This document shows positions 39,265-47,152 of a stretch of DNA of 64,000 nt, one piece after another. A model generated the notes under the pieces. It searched no databases. It saw only the letters and a program-made list of their open reading frames with translations, and was not told the DNA's origin. How positions within the stretch are numbered: position 1 is the first letter of the stretch; the number at the start of each line of letters is the position of its first letter. The DNA lies in assembly GCF_022213065.1 (NCBI RefSeq), contig NZ_JAKLJA010000007.1:62001-126000 (forward strand), in the 5' to 3' direction. The stretch is from Paraburkholderia tagetis (GTDB taxonomy: Bacteria > Pseudomonadota > Gammaproteobacteria > Burkholderiales > Burkholderiaceae). The position numbers and the translations under genes are program-made.

Positions 39265-39734
39265 CCTTGCGTCCTGCCCTTTGCCCAATATAGGCGCATA
39301 AATAGGCGCACACTGAGCAAGATATGGGCCAGCTTCGCGCCAAACTGGTGAGCGACATGTGGCGGCAGGCCATTTTCCGGTGCGCGCGTGCACCGGAGCG
39401 CGCCGTTCATGCGCCGGGGTTGCGCGCACGAAATGTGTGCGCACGCAGCGGGTGCGGGCGGTCCGGCACAATTGCAGTGCTCGTGCGCCAAGTTGGTGAG
39501 GCGACGCGCCAGATTAGGGCGATTTATTCGATTTGCCTTTCCTCATCAATACGTTGTCGGTCATTCGAAATATTGTTGTGCGCCGGTGGTGCGCCGGTGG
39601 TGCGCCGGTGGTGCGCCGGTTGCGCGGCGCCCGGGCCACACATGGAACGCGTGTGGAATGCACATGGATGCAAGCGCCGACATAATGGTCGAACCCACAC
39701 CTCTAGCCGTCCGGACACCCCGAACCGCCACGCA
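39265..39734. promoter_or_regulatory. divergent promoter region of amtB and sensor kinase
   Basis: 470 bp between the two divergent genes. It includes the 11-bp array at 39578-39621 and an AT-rich stretch at about 39525-39575. I cannot pick promoters with confidence. Confidence 0.4.
39578..39621. repeat. four 11-bp direct repeats upstream of sensor kinase
   Basis: gtgcgccggtg in four tandem copies, three exact and one changed at its end. It lies about 115-160 bp before the kinase ATG in the amtB-kinase intergenic region. The unit is 11 bp, near one helical turn. Confidence 0.85.
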
Positions 39735-41585
39735 ATGCGCCTCACCACCAAAGGGCTGATGCTGATCGCGATCCCGGCCGTCTTCGAACTGACGCTGCTG
39801 TCGGCTATCGTGAAGGCCGAAGCCGACGCGGAAAGTGCCGAACGCGGGGGCCAGCACAGCCAGGCCGTGCTCACGCAGGCGGGCCGCGTGCTGGAGCCGG
39901 TGCTGGTCGAATCGGTGCAGCTGCGCGGCGCGGTGGCCGCGGGCGACGCGCGGTTTTCGACGCCGGTCGCGATGTGGATGGACGTCGATCGACGGATCGA
40001 CCGGCTCGCGGAGCTTGTCGCCGACAATCCGTCCCAGGTCGAGCGCGCCGTGAAGATCCGTCAGGCGGTGCAAAGCTATCGCCAGTGGTCGGACCGTATT
40101 CAGGATCTGCTGCATTCCGGGCGCCGCGCCGATCTCATCGAGCGCTTTCGCACCTACTCGGACGCCGATGCCCTCGACCGCGTGCGCACCCAGGTCACTT
40201 CGTTTCAGACCGAGGAGCGCCGCCTCGACGTGATGCGCGTCACGGCTGCCGAGCAGGCGCGCGCGCAGCAGCAGTCGCTCGTGATGACCGCGGTGATCGG
40301 CTCGATCATGCTGGTGGCGCTGGCCGTCTGGCTCTTCACGCGCGGCGTGCGCGGGCGGCTCAACGCGCTTTCCGACAACGCGGGCCGGCTCGCCGGCAAT
40401 GAACCGCTCGCGCCGCTTGCGACCGGCAACGACGAGATCGCCGAGCTCGATCTCACGCTGCATCAGATCAGCCAGCGGCTCGTGGAAGCGGAGCGGCTGC
40501 GGCTCGGGTTCGAGGCCGACCTCGCGCGCCGCGCCGAGCAGCTTGCGCGCATCAACGAGGACCTGCGTCAGCAGACCCAGGAAAACGAGATGTTCATCCA
40601 CAGCGTGTCGCATGACCTGCGTGCGCCGCTCGTGAACCTGCAAGGTTTTTCGCGCGAACTCAATCACGCCTGCGACGACTTGCGCGAGCGCGTGGCGCGC
40701 TCTTCGCTGGGTCCCGAAGCGCGGGCGCGCGTCGAGCGGATCATCAACGAGGATATCGGCGAGGCGCTGCGCTATTTGCAGACGGCGGTGCTGCGCGCCT
40801 CGCATATCATCGACGCGCTGTTGCGGCTCGCGCGCGTGGGGCGCGTGGAGTACCGGCGTCAGCGCGTTTACGTACAGGAACTGGTGCAGCGCGTGGTCGA
40901 TGCGATGCATGCCTCGGTGCGCGCGCGCAACGCCCAGGTGAGCGTGCGTGAGCTGCCGCCGGTGTGGGGCGACCCGACCGCGCTCGAGCAGATCTTCGCG
41001 AATCTGATTGGCAATGCGCTCAACTATCTCGATCCCGCGCGCGAGGGACGCGTCGAGATCGGCACGGCCAGCGCGCCGCCAGGGGTGGAGTCGCTGCAGA
41101 TTTTCTACGTGCGCGACAACGGACTGGGCATTCCCGAGGTGGCGCGGCCGCGCCTGTTCCAGGCCTTCCAGCGCATGCACGGCAACGTCGCGCCCGGCGA
41201 GGGCATTGGGCTCGCGCTTGTGCGCCGCATGGTCGAGCGGCACGGCGGACGCATCTGGGTGGAATCGGTCGAAGGCGAGGGCACGACGTTCTATCTTTCG
41301 CTGCCCGATGCACTGGCAGTCGTGCCGCCCGCACCCGGGGTTGCCGTGGCGCTCGTGGTTGCGCACGAGCGCTCGCGCGAGCGGTACGGCGATGGCGTGA
41401 TCGAAAGCGCGACTGACGGCGTGGCGACCGACGGCGTGGCGGGCAACGGCGTGGCACCGTCGGCGCCGGCGGGCGGCGGTGCCGCGCCGGGCGACACGGC
41501 GGTGGCGGGTGCTCCGGCTGCGGATGGGCCGCTGGCGGGTCTTCGGGTCATGGGTGGAGCCGGCTCGGGCTCGACCGGGGCGTGA
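39735..41585 (+). CDS. orphan sensor histidine kinase (CHASE3-HAMP type)
   Basis: A 616-residue membrane kinase. TM1 is at residues 8-26. A periplasmic helical domain of CHASE3-like length covers about 27-185, then TM2 (MTAVIGSIMLVALAVWLFT) and a HAMP linker. The H-box is FIHSVSHDLRAPLVNL (phospho-His), the N-box is IFANLIGNALNYLDP, the G1-box is DNGLGIP, and G2 is GEGIGLALVRRMVERHGG. The last 90 residues are a Gly/Ala/Asp-rich unstructured tail. The kinase resembles phytochrome-type or Cph1-like HKs. No response regulator gene adjoins it, so its partner is unknown. ATG 39735 follows CGCCACGCA. Confidence 0.87.
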   Translation: MRLTTKGLMLIAIPAVFELTLLSAIVKAEADAESAERGGQHSQAVLTQAGRVLEPVLVESVQLRGAVAAGDARFSTPVAMWMDVDRRIDRLAELVADNPSQVERAVKIRQAVQSYRQWSDRIQDLLHSGRRADLIERFRTYSDADALDRVRTQVTSFQTEERRLDVMRVTAAEQARAQQQSLVMTAVIGSIMLVALAVWLFTRGVRGRLNALSDNAGRLAGNEPLAPLATGNDEIAELDLTLHQISQRLVEAERLRLGFEADLARRAEQLARINEDLRQQTQENEMFIHSVSHDLRAPLVNLQGFSRELNHACDDLRERVARSSLGPEARARVERIINEDIGEALRYLQTAVLRASHIIDALLRLARVGRVEYRRQRVYVQELVQRVVDAMHASVRARNAQVSVRELPPVWGDPTALEQIFANLIGNALNYLDPAREGRVEIGTASAPPGVESLQIFYVRDNGLGIPEVARPRLFQAFQRMHGNVAPGEGIGLALVRRMVERHGGRIWVESVEGEGTTFYLSLPDALAVVPPAPGVAVALVVAHERSRERYGDGVIESATDGVATDGVAGNGVAPSAPAGGGAAPGDTAVAGAPAADGPLAGLRVMGGAGSGSTGA

Positions 41586-41618
41586 GTGCTCAGGTGAATG
41601 CCCGGCCAGCCAGCCGGT

Positions 41619-41942
41619 TCAGCAGGCAAAGATGCGCCGTGGCTTGAGCAGGCTGCGGCCGCGAATCGACCAGAGGCACCCCGCGATGACCAACGCGAGC
41701 ACGACGGCCAGCGCGGCGTGAGGATTCAGGTGTGCGCTGTGCAGGCTGCCCGGCGAGACCAGCGTGCGTTCGAGCATGAACAACGCGCTCCACAGTGCGA
41801 CGCCCGCCTGAATCAGCATGCGCGTGCCGCGCGCATGGCGCGCGCGCTCGGCAGAGGTCCCGCACCGGCTCGTGCGCTTGCAAAAGAACGAGATCGCCAT
41901 CAAGACAATCGCGAGTAAAACCACCCAATCCGTCAGATCCAT
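41619..41942 (-). CDS. small membrane protein of unknown function
   Basis: A 107-residue protein with three hydrophobic segments (WVVLLAIVLMAISFFC; LIQAGVALWSALFML; AALAVVLALVIAGCLW), separated by a basic loop. No family was recognised. ATG at 41942 (M-D-L-T-D-W) is used; the frame is open to 41960. It is convergent with the kinase gene. Confidence 0.6.
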   Translation of the reverse strand: MDLTDWVVLLAIVLMAISFFCKRTSRCGTSAERARHARGTRMLIQAGVALWSALFMLERTLVSPGSLHSAHLNPHAALAVVLALVIAGCLWSIRGRSLLKPRRIFAC

Positions 41943-42136
41943 CGCCGTGCATTCCTGCAATCAAAAGGACATTGTCGGAAGTGCAGGGAAGGACTGGCAT
42001 CGGAGTGGTCCGAATTTTCGCGCGATTGAGTTAAATATTGTCAGGTACGTGCACAACGGGCCGGCGGGCGTTTCTGGCGATTCTCTGCCGGATAGCGCGC
42101 GCCGTCCGCGCATGGCGGCGGCGCGCGGTCCGTGCT

Positions 42137-42718
42137 TCAGGGCTCGATGCGCGTGCCGAGCAAGGCGAGGAATTGACGCAGCCATTCGGGATGCGCAGGC
42201 CAGGCCGGCGCGGTGACGAACGGCGCATCAGTCACGGCGCTGTCGATGGCGATATCGGCATATTCGCCGCCCGCGAGACGCACTTCGGGCGCGCACGCCG
42301 GATAAGCCGAAATGCGCTTGCCGCGGATGACCTCGGCGGCGGCGAGCAACTGCGCCGCATGGCAGATGGCGGCCACCGGCTTGTTCGCTTGCGCGAAGTG
42401 CTGCACGATCTCGATCACCTTCGGGTTCAGGCGCAGATACTCGGGCGCACGGCCGCCCGCAATGGCGAGCGCATCGTAGTGCCGCGGATCGATCTCGTCG
42501 AAGCTCGCGTTCAGCGCGAACTGGTGGCCCGGCTTTTCGGTATAGGTCTGATCGCCTTCGAAGTCGTGGATCGCGGTCTTGATGCGCTCGCCGGCCTTCT
42601 TGCCCGGGCACACGGCGTCGACCTTGTGGCCCACGGCCTGCAGCGCCTGGAATGGCACCATCGTTTCATAGTCTTCGGCAAAATCGCCGGTGAGAAAGAG
42701 AATCTTCTTGACTGCCAT
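42137..42718 (-). CDS. DJ-1/PfpI family protein
   Basis: A 193-residue protein of the DJ-1/PfpI superfamily. The nucleophile elbow Cys is in [10 protein letters not shown] (about residues 113-122) and the conserved Glu in [11 protein letters not shown] (about 8-18). The family includes Glu-Cys-His proteases and glyoxal/methylglyoxal detoxifying deglycases; which activity applies is not clear. The start is ATG 42718. Confidence 0.82.
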   Translation of the reverse strand: MAVKKILFLTGDFAEDYETMVPFQALQAVGHKVDAVCPGKKAGERIKTAIHDFEGDQTYTEKPGHQFALNASFDEIDPRHYDALAIAGGRAPEYLRLNPKVIEIVQHFAQANKPVAAICHAAQLLAAAEVIRGKRISAYPACAPEVRLAGGEYADIAIDSAVTDAPFVTAPAWPAHPEWLRQFLALLGTRIEP

Positions 42719-42835
42719 CGCTTGGCTCCATGCGGGTTGTTGCGGGTTGCGGTTGCTGTGGATGCTGCGTTGTTGCTGCGTTGTTGCTATTGGGGGGCGG
42801 AGGAACGGAACAGGCGTCCACGCAGTCTACTTCAC

Positions 42836-43384
42836 ATGCTTGACGATATTACGAAGGCCGGCGCGGCCGATCCCGATCCCCAGCGCGTGCATGACGCCAT
42901 CGTCTGGCGCGCTTACGTGGCGCAGCACGACGCGGCGGCGCTCGCCTCGCTCTTTCGCGACGCTATCCTGAGGCTGACCGCGCCGTACTACGACGCCGGG
43001 CAGCGCGCGGCCTGGGCTGCGGTGGCCGAGGATCTCGACGCGTTCGACGCCCGTCTCGCGCGTGGCGTGACGCTCATTGCCGAACATGCGGGCGAGCCGG
43101 TTGCATTCGGCCAGCTCTTTCCGCGCGACCATGTGGAGATGCTCTACGTCGCGCCGGGCTGGACGCGGCGGGGCCTCGCCTCCGCGCTCATCGCGCGCTT
43201 CGAGGCCCTTGCGCGCGAGGCGTGGGCGAGCACGCTCGACACCGACGCCAGCGCGCTCGCGCGCCCCGTGTTCGAGCGCGCGGGTTTTTCGCTGGTCGCG
43301 CGGGAGATCGTGCGGCGCGGCAGCGTATCATTGCCGCGTTTTCATCTTTGCAAGCCGCTCGGTGCGGCGTCTTTTTCAGGATGA
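42836..43384 (+). CDS. GNAT family N-acetyltransferase
   Basis: A 182-residue GNAT acetyltransferase. The acetyl-CoA binding loop is VEMLYVAPGWTRRGLASALIARF (motif A, R-R-G-L-A), followed by DTDASALARPVFERAGFSLV. Substrate unknown. ATG 42836 was chosen as start of the conserved region; the frame extends to 42038 through the DJ-1 gene. The last four bases overlap the next gene (ATGA), so the two are translationally coupled. Confidence 0.8.
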   Translation: MLDDITKAGAADPDPQRVHDAIVWRAYVAQHDAAALASLFRDAILRLTAPYYDAGQRAAWAAVAEDLDAFDARLARGVTLIAEHAGEPVAFGQLFPRDHVEMLYVAPGWTRRGLASALIARFEALAREAWASTLDTDASALARPVFERAGFSLVAREIVRRGSVSLPRFHLCKPLGAASFSG

Positions 43385-43905
43385 CCATGTCTTTGAAGGT
43401 TTCGAAACGGTTGGGCATCGTGCCCGTTTTGCTGTGCGTGGCGCTTGCCGCTGGCTGCGACAAGCAGAACGCGACGGTGTCCGATCTGAGCAAGAAGTCC
43501 GCCGATGCCGCACAGCAAGCCGCTCAGCTCGCGGCCAGCCAGGCCGCCGCGCAGGCGGCCCAGACGCTGGACAAGGCGGCCAGCTACGTGAACCAGCAAC
43601 TCGGCGTCGCGCAGAACAAGCTCGGCCAGGCGGCTTCGCAAACGCAAGCGCAAGCTCGTGCGCAGCTTCAGGCGCAGGACGAGGGCGCGCGCGCGTCGAT
43701 TGCCTCGGGCGCGAGCGCCTCGGCCGACGCCATGGCCTCGCAGGCGCGCGGGCAGTGGCAGGCGGCGGCGAGCGCGGCCCATGCGATGCTCGGCAACGCA
43801 GCGGCGGCCACGGGCACGGGCCTCTCGATGGCGGGGAGTTCGCTCCAGCGCTGGGCCGCGAGCAGTTCGGCTGCGGCCGGCGCGGCAGCGGGCAAGAACC
43901 AGTGA
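43381..43905 (+). CDS. alanine-rich coiled-coil lipoprotein
   Basis: A 174-residue predicted lipoprotein. Residues 1-22 are a signal peptide with a lipobox A-A-G-C. The remainder is almost pure Ala/Gln/Ser heptads (QQAAQLAASQAAAQAAQTLDKAA), suggesting a long coiled coil like small Lpp-type or DUF-type envelope proteins. No family was recognised. The start overlaps the acetyltransferase stop; an internal ATG at 43387 is an alternative. Confidence 0.72.
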   Translation: MTMSLKVSKRLGIVPVLLCVALAAGCDKQNATVSDLSKKSADAAQQAAQLAASQAAAQAAQTLDKAASYVNQQLGVAQNKLGQAASQTQAQARAQLQAQDEGARASIASGASASADAMASQARGQWQAAASAAHAMLGNAAAATGTGLSMAGSSLQRWAASSSAAAGAAAGKNQ

Positions 43906-43985
43906 CGGGCGCCGTGCGGGTCTGCTGTTGAGTGCAGTCAATCGCAGTTGACCAGAGCTGACCGCAATTGACGTTCGCAATTAAT

Positions 43986-44004
43986 GTAATTATGATGGTT
44001 ACAC
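43986..44004. promoter_or_regulatory. Rrf2-type operator (autoregulatory site)
   Basis: TGTAATTATGATGGTTACA, a 19-bp imperfect palindrome TGTAA-N9-TTACA, about 35 bp before the Rrf2 regulator start. It matches in form and length the site at 44616-44634 before the oxidoreductase. Confidence 0.75.
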
Positions 44005-44038
44005 TTTATCTCGCCGTGCTTCCCGCGGCCGGTTTGTT

Positions 44039-44506
44039 GTGAATACGAGTAGCCGTTTCGCGTTCGCCGTTCATGTGCTCGCGCTGCTGGCATTGCAGGA
44101 GGGCGCGCCGTTGTCCTCGGAAATCATCGCGGGCAGCGTGAACACGAACCCTGCGCTGATCCGGCGTCTTCTGACAATGCTCGCCAATGCGGGACTCAGC
44201 GCGTCGCAGCTTGGCGCGGGCGGCGGGGCGCTGCTGGCGCGCGAGCCGCACACGATCACGCTGCTGGAGATCTACCGTGCGGTCGACGACGCGCAGCTCT
44301 TTGCCTTGCATCGCGAAGAGCCCAATCCGGCCTGCATGGTGGGGCGGCACATCCAGGAGACGCTGCGCGGCATCATCGACGACGCGCAGCGCGCAATGGA
44401 GGCGTCACTCGCTACGCGCACGCTCGCCGACGTAGTCGAGGACATGCAGCGCAACGAACGCAAGCTCGAACGGGCACGCGTGCCGAAGGCGCCGCGTCGC
44501 GCGTGA
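44039..44506 (+). CDS. Rrf2 family transcriptional regulator
   Basis: A 155-residue winged-helix regulator. FAFAVHVLALLALQEGAPLSSEIIAGSVNTNPALIRRLLTML is the Rrf2 HTH; the cluster-binding cysteine triad of IscR/NsrR is absent (only Cys99 is seen). It probably responds to something other than an Fe-S cluster, such as a nitroso or electrophile signal. The GTG start at 44039 is a guess. Upstream and downstream 19-bp palindromes suggest it represses itself and the following oxidoreductase. Confidence 0.83.
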   Translation: MNTSSRFAFAVHVLALLALQEGAPLSSEIIAGSVNTNPALIRRLLTMLANAGLSASQLGAGGGALLAREPHTITLLEIYRAVDDAQLFALHREEPNPACMVGRHIQETLRGIIDDAQRAMEASLATRTLADVVEDMQRNERKLERARVPKAPRRA

Positions 44507-44582
44507 GCGCGGCGAAGTTTGAACGGACGGTGCCTGGTAGGTGCGTGATAGGTGTGAGCGGTACGTGCAAATGCATATCCTG

Positions 44583-44605
44583 ACGGGGCGTTGCCCCGTT
44601 TTTTA
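44583..44605 (+). terminator. terminator between Rrf2 and oxidoreductase genes
   Basis: acggggc-gtt-gccccgt followed by a T-run. It separates the regulator transcript from the oxidoreductase promoter, so the two are independently expressed but share the operator motif. Confidence 0.8.
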
Positions 44606-44615
44606 GGTGCTTAAA

Positions 44616-44634
44616 TGTAACTAAAATAGTTACA
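44616..44634. promoter_or_regulatory. Rrf2-type operator before oxidoreductase
   Basis: TGTAACTAAAATAGTTACA, a perfect 19-bp palindrome (TGTAACT and AGTTACA with a 5-nt centre), 26 bp before the oxidoreductase ATG. It contains an AT core that could overlap a -10 box. The same layout stands in front of the Rrf2 gene. Confidence 0.8.
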
Positions 44635-44660
44635 TAAATATTTCGTACAGGAGCTGGAAA

Positions 44661-45305
44661 ATGAGCAAGTCACTGAAGATCGCGTTGTTTGGCGCAACCG
44701 GCATGATCGGCTCGCGTATTGCGGCCGAAGCGGCACGGCGCGGGCATCAGGTGAGCGCGCTGGTGCGCCAGCCCGAGCGCGTCGCCGTGGCGCCCGATGT
44801 CCATGCCGCGAAAGCCGATCTGCTCGACGCAGCGAACGTGGCGGCGGCGGTGCGCGGCCACGACGTGGTCGCGAGCGCCTACGCGCCGCCCATGAGCCAG
44901 CTCGACGACCTCCAGACGGCGAGCCGTGCGCTCGTCGAAGGCACGCGGGCGGCGGGCCTCAAGCGACTCGTGGTGGTGGGCGGCGCGGGCTCGCTCGAAG
45001 TCGCGCCGGGCGTGCAGCTCGTCGATACCACAGGCTTCCCCGACGCCTATAAGCCGATCGCGCTTGCGCATCGCGTCGCGCTGAACTATTACCGCACGGT
45101 GACGGATCTGGACTGGACCTTCTTCGCGCCCGCCGCGCTGATCGCGCCGGGTGAGCGTACCGGCACGTTTCGCACGGGCGCCGACACGTTGATCGCCGAC
45201 ACACGCGGCGAAAGCCGCATCTCCGCCGAGGATTACGCCGTCGCGTTCGTCGACGAACTGGAGCAGGGCCGCTTCATCCGCCAGCTCGCAACCGTGGCGT
45301 ATTGA
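44661..45305 (+). CDS. NAD(P)-dependent oxidoreductase (NmrA/atypical SDR)
   Basis: A 214-residue atypical short-chain dehydrogenase/NmrA-like protein. The dinucleotide loop is ALFGATGMIGSRIAAEA (G-x-x-G-x-x-G), followed by VSALVRQPERV (NADP phosphate site). The catalytic Tyr is not evident, as in NmrA or YwnB-like proteins. Function unclear; it is likely a redox-responsive reductase or sensor. AGGAGCTGG precedes the ATG. Expression is inferred to be under the Rrf2 protein. Confidence 0.83.
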   Translation: MSKSLKIALFGATGMIGSRIAAEAARRGHQVSALVRQPERVAVAPDVHAAKADLLDAANVAAAVRGHDVVASAYAPPMSQLDDLQTASRALVEGTRAAGLKRLVVVGGAGSLEVAPGVQLVDTTGFPDAYKPIALAHRVALNYYRTVTDLDWTFFAPAALIAPGERTGTFRTGADTLIADTRGESRISAEDYAVAFVDELEQGRFIRQLATVAY

Positions 45306-45501
45306 ACGGCGTGAAGGGCGGAATGGGGTAACTGGTGGGGCACGCGTGCAAGGCGTGTGCGCCTGCCGACTGCGGCTACACTGAAGCCTCCCGATTTTGC
45401 CCCATCGTCATGGTTTCACGCTCTGGGCAGTGGGGATGCAGGTGGCGCGAACGCGCCATATTGATCTGCATGACGAAATAACGACCAGGATTCTCGCGCG
45501 G

Positions 45502-46170
45502 CTATACGGCGATGGCCTGTACCGCAGCGTCCCGCGCGCAGGTTTCGGAGGCCACGAGCGGCACGATGTCGTTCACGTGCGTGGCGAACTGTCCTCCCGA
45601 TACACCGTAGACGTGCAGCGAAATGCACGTGCTGGCGCTGCCGTTGAAGAGCCGGTGAATGTTCGCGCGCCCGCGTCCGCCGAAGTTGATGGCGCCCGCC
45701 GCGCGCAGGTGCGCGCGCACCACCTCGGCACCCTGGCGCGCCTCGTCCCAGGCATAGAGCATTTCGGTCAAGGTGCCTTCGAGCACCGCGTAGCCGCACC
45801 ACGTGTGATGCGCGTGGATCGGGCTCGCCTGGCCCGGCTGCCAGACGAGCGAGGCGACCGCGTAGCGCCCATGCGGATCGGCCGCGATCAGGTGGCGCCG
45901 ATACTTCTCGGCGCTGCCTTCGCGCTGCGCGACTGTGACGAGCGTCGGGTCGGCCAGCGCCTGTGCCAGCGCGGCGCGTACACCGCGCGCGAAGGCTGCA
46001 CAGCGTGACGGATCGGCGGGCGTGCCCGGCTTGCCTGGAGTCCGGCAAGCGTCGAACGCCTCATCGAGCGCCGCGCACAGGTGCGCGACGGCGGCTGTGT
46101 GTCCAGTTGCGCCGGCCATGCTGGACGCGCGCATGGCCTGAAGCAGAAGGGGTTCGGAAGGGGCGTTCAT
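45502..46170 (-). CDS. cysteine dioxygenase-type thiol dioxygenase
   Basis: A 222-residue cupin of the cysteine dioxygenase family. The iron ligands are in SPIHAHHTWCGYAVLEGTLTE (H-x-H), with the third His in ISLHVYGVSGGQ. It oxidises a small thiol (cysteine or 3-mercaptopropionate) to a sulfinate with O2. The preceding GC-rich N-terminus (about 60 residues) has no clear domain. It is divergent from an Lrp/AsnC regulator across a 125-bp promoter gap, so regulation by that protein is likely. Confidence 0.82.
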   Translation of the reverse strand: MNAPSEPLLLQAMRASSMAGATGHTAAVAHLCAALDEAFDACRTPGKPGTPADPSRCAAFARGVRAALAQALADPTLVTVAQREGSAEKYRRHLIAADPHGRYAVASLVWQPGQASPIHAHHTWCGYAVLEGTLTEMLYAWDEARQGAEVVRAHLRAAGAINFGGRGRANIHRLFNGSASTCISLHVYGVSGGQFATHVNDIVPLVASETCARDAAVQAIAV

Positions 46171-46261
46171 GGCGGTCTCTTTTCGTCGTTCTTACAGAAA
46201 GAGTTATAGCGCCCGGCGTCGAGAAAGAGTTTCCATTCTTTTTCCCTATTGCGGCGTAAGA

Positions 46262-46276
46262 TAGAAGAAATTTCTA
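46262..46276. promoter_or_regulatory. dyad in the dioxygenase/Lrp intergenic region
   Basis: TAGAAGAAATTTCTA: arms TAGAA/TTCTA around a 5-nt centre, 20 bp before the Lrp gene start and about 90 bp from the dioxygenase start. Lrp-type proteins bind AT-rich dyads of about this size. Role inferred. Confidence 0.4.
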
Positions 46277-46295
46277 CGCTACGGGGAGACCGGGA

Positions 46296-46754
46296 ATGGA
46301 TATCATCGACAGGAAACTGGTGGAGCTGTTGCAGCAGGATGCGACCATGCCGGTTGCGGAGCTGGCCCAGCGCGTGAACCTTTCCCAGACCCCGTGCTGG
46401 AAGCGCGTGCAGCGGCTCAAGGAAACCGGCGTCATTCGCGCCCAGGTGGCGCTATGCGATCCGAAGAAGCTGGGCGTAGGCACGACGGTGTTCGTCGCCG
46501 TGCGCACCAACCAGCACACCGAGGCGTGGGCGCAGACTTTCACGCGCGCGGTGCAGGAGATTCCCGAGATCGTCGAGGCCTATCGCATGAGCGGCGAGAC
46601 CGACTATCTGCTGCGCGTGGTGGTCTCGGATATCGACGACTACGACCGCGTCTACAAGCAGTTGATTCGCGCCGTGCCGCTTTTCGATGTGAGCTCCAGT
46701 TTTGCGATGGAGCAGATCAAATATTCAACGGCGCTGCCGGTGCGCGGCGTCTGA
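46296..46754 (+). CDS. Lrp/AsnC family transcriptional regulator
   Basis: A 152-residue regulator. The HTH is LLQQDATMPVAELAQRVNLSQTPCWKRVQRL, followed by an AsnC effector domain (VPLFDVSSSFAMEQIKYSTALP). It likely senses an amino acid, probably one tied to thiol metabolism given the divergent dioxygenase. The ATG at 46296 follows GGGGAGACCGGGA. Confidence 0.87.
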   Translation: MDIIDRKLVELLQQDATMPVAELAQRVNLSQTPCWKRVQRLKETGVIRAQVALCDPKKLGVGTTVFVAVRTNQHTEAWAQTFTRAVQEIPEIVEAYRMSGETDYLLRVVVSDIDDYDRVYKQLIRAVPLFDVSSSFAMEQIKYSTALPVRGV

Positions 46755-46881
46755 GCGCCCGCCGTAATTTCGCCCGGGGGGCATTTCGCAGCAGTCCGCG
46801 AGTCGCCCGCAAGCAGTCCGCAAGGCACGGCGGCGTAGAATGCCCGTTTCCTTTTCTTATTACCCAGGCAGGGCACGATCC

Positions 46882-47082
46882 ATGAACGAACCGCGCAAGA
46901 AGAACCCCGCCTTTGGTGTTGGCGTGTTGATAGTGGTGGTGGTGCTCATCGTGATCGGTACCGTGCTCTTCAATGCGATACGCAGCAAGCGCGAGTACAA
47001 CGAGACCGTCGGTGCGTCGGCCGCGAGCGCTGCCGCGTCGCAGCCAGCCAGCGCTGCTAGCTCAGCCAGCGCGGCGCAATGA
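46882..47082 (+). CDS. small single-pass membrane protein
   Basis: A 66-residue protein with one TM helix (VGVLIVVVVLIVIGTVLF), a basic N-terminal cytoplasmic end (NEPRKKNPAF) and an Ala/Ser-rich C-tail. No family was recognised. The ATG at 46882 follows GCAGGGCACGATCC. A terminator follows directly. Confidence 0.65.
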   Translation: MNEPRKKNPAFGVGVLIVVVVLIVIGTVLFNAIRSKREYNETVGASAASAAASQPASAASSASAAQ

Positions 47083-47119
47083 TGTGCAGTCCGGCGCGTT
47101 GAGCGCCGGCGCAACTCGT

Positions 47120-47152
47120 TGCGGCGGCGACCCGGGTCACCGCCGCATTTTT
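47120..47152 (+). terminator. terminator after the small membrane protein
   Basis: tgcggcggcgacc and ggtcaccgccgca form a near-perfect 13-bp stem (one mismatch), followed by T-run. It reads rightward; the FUSC gene ends just past it on the other strand. Confidence 0.75.

Noticed and set aside
37759..39351. 530-codon plus-strand open frame over amtB
   Set aside because: It is antisense to amtB and its start lies in the hairpin-rich region; no protein family is recognisable.
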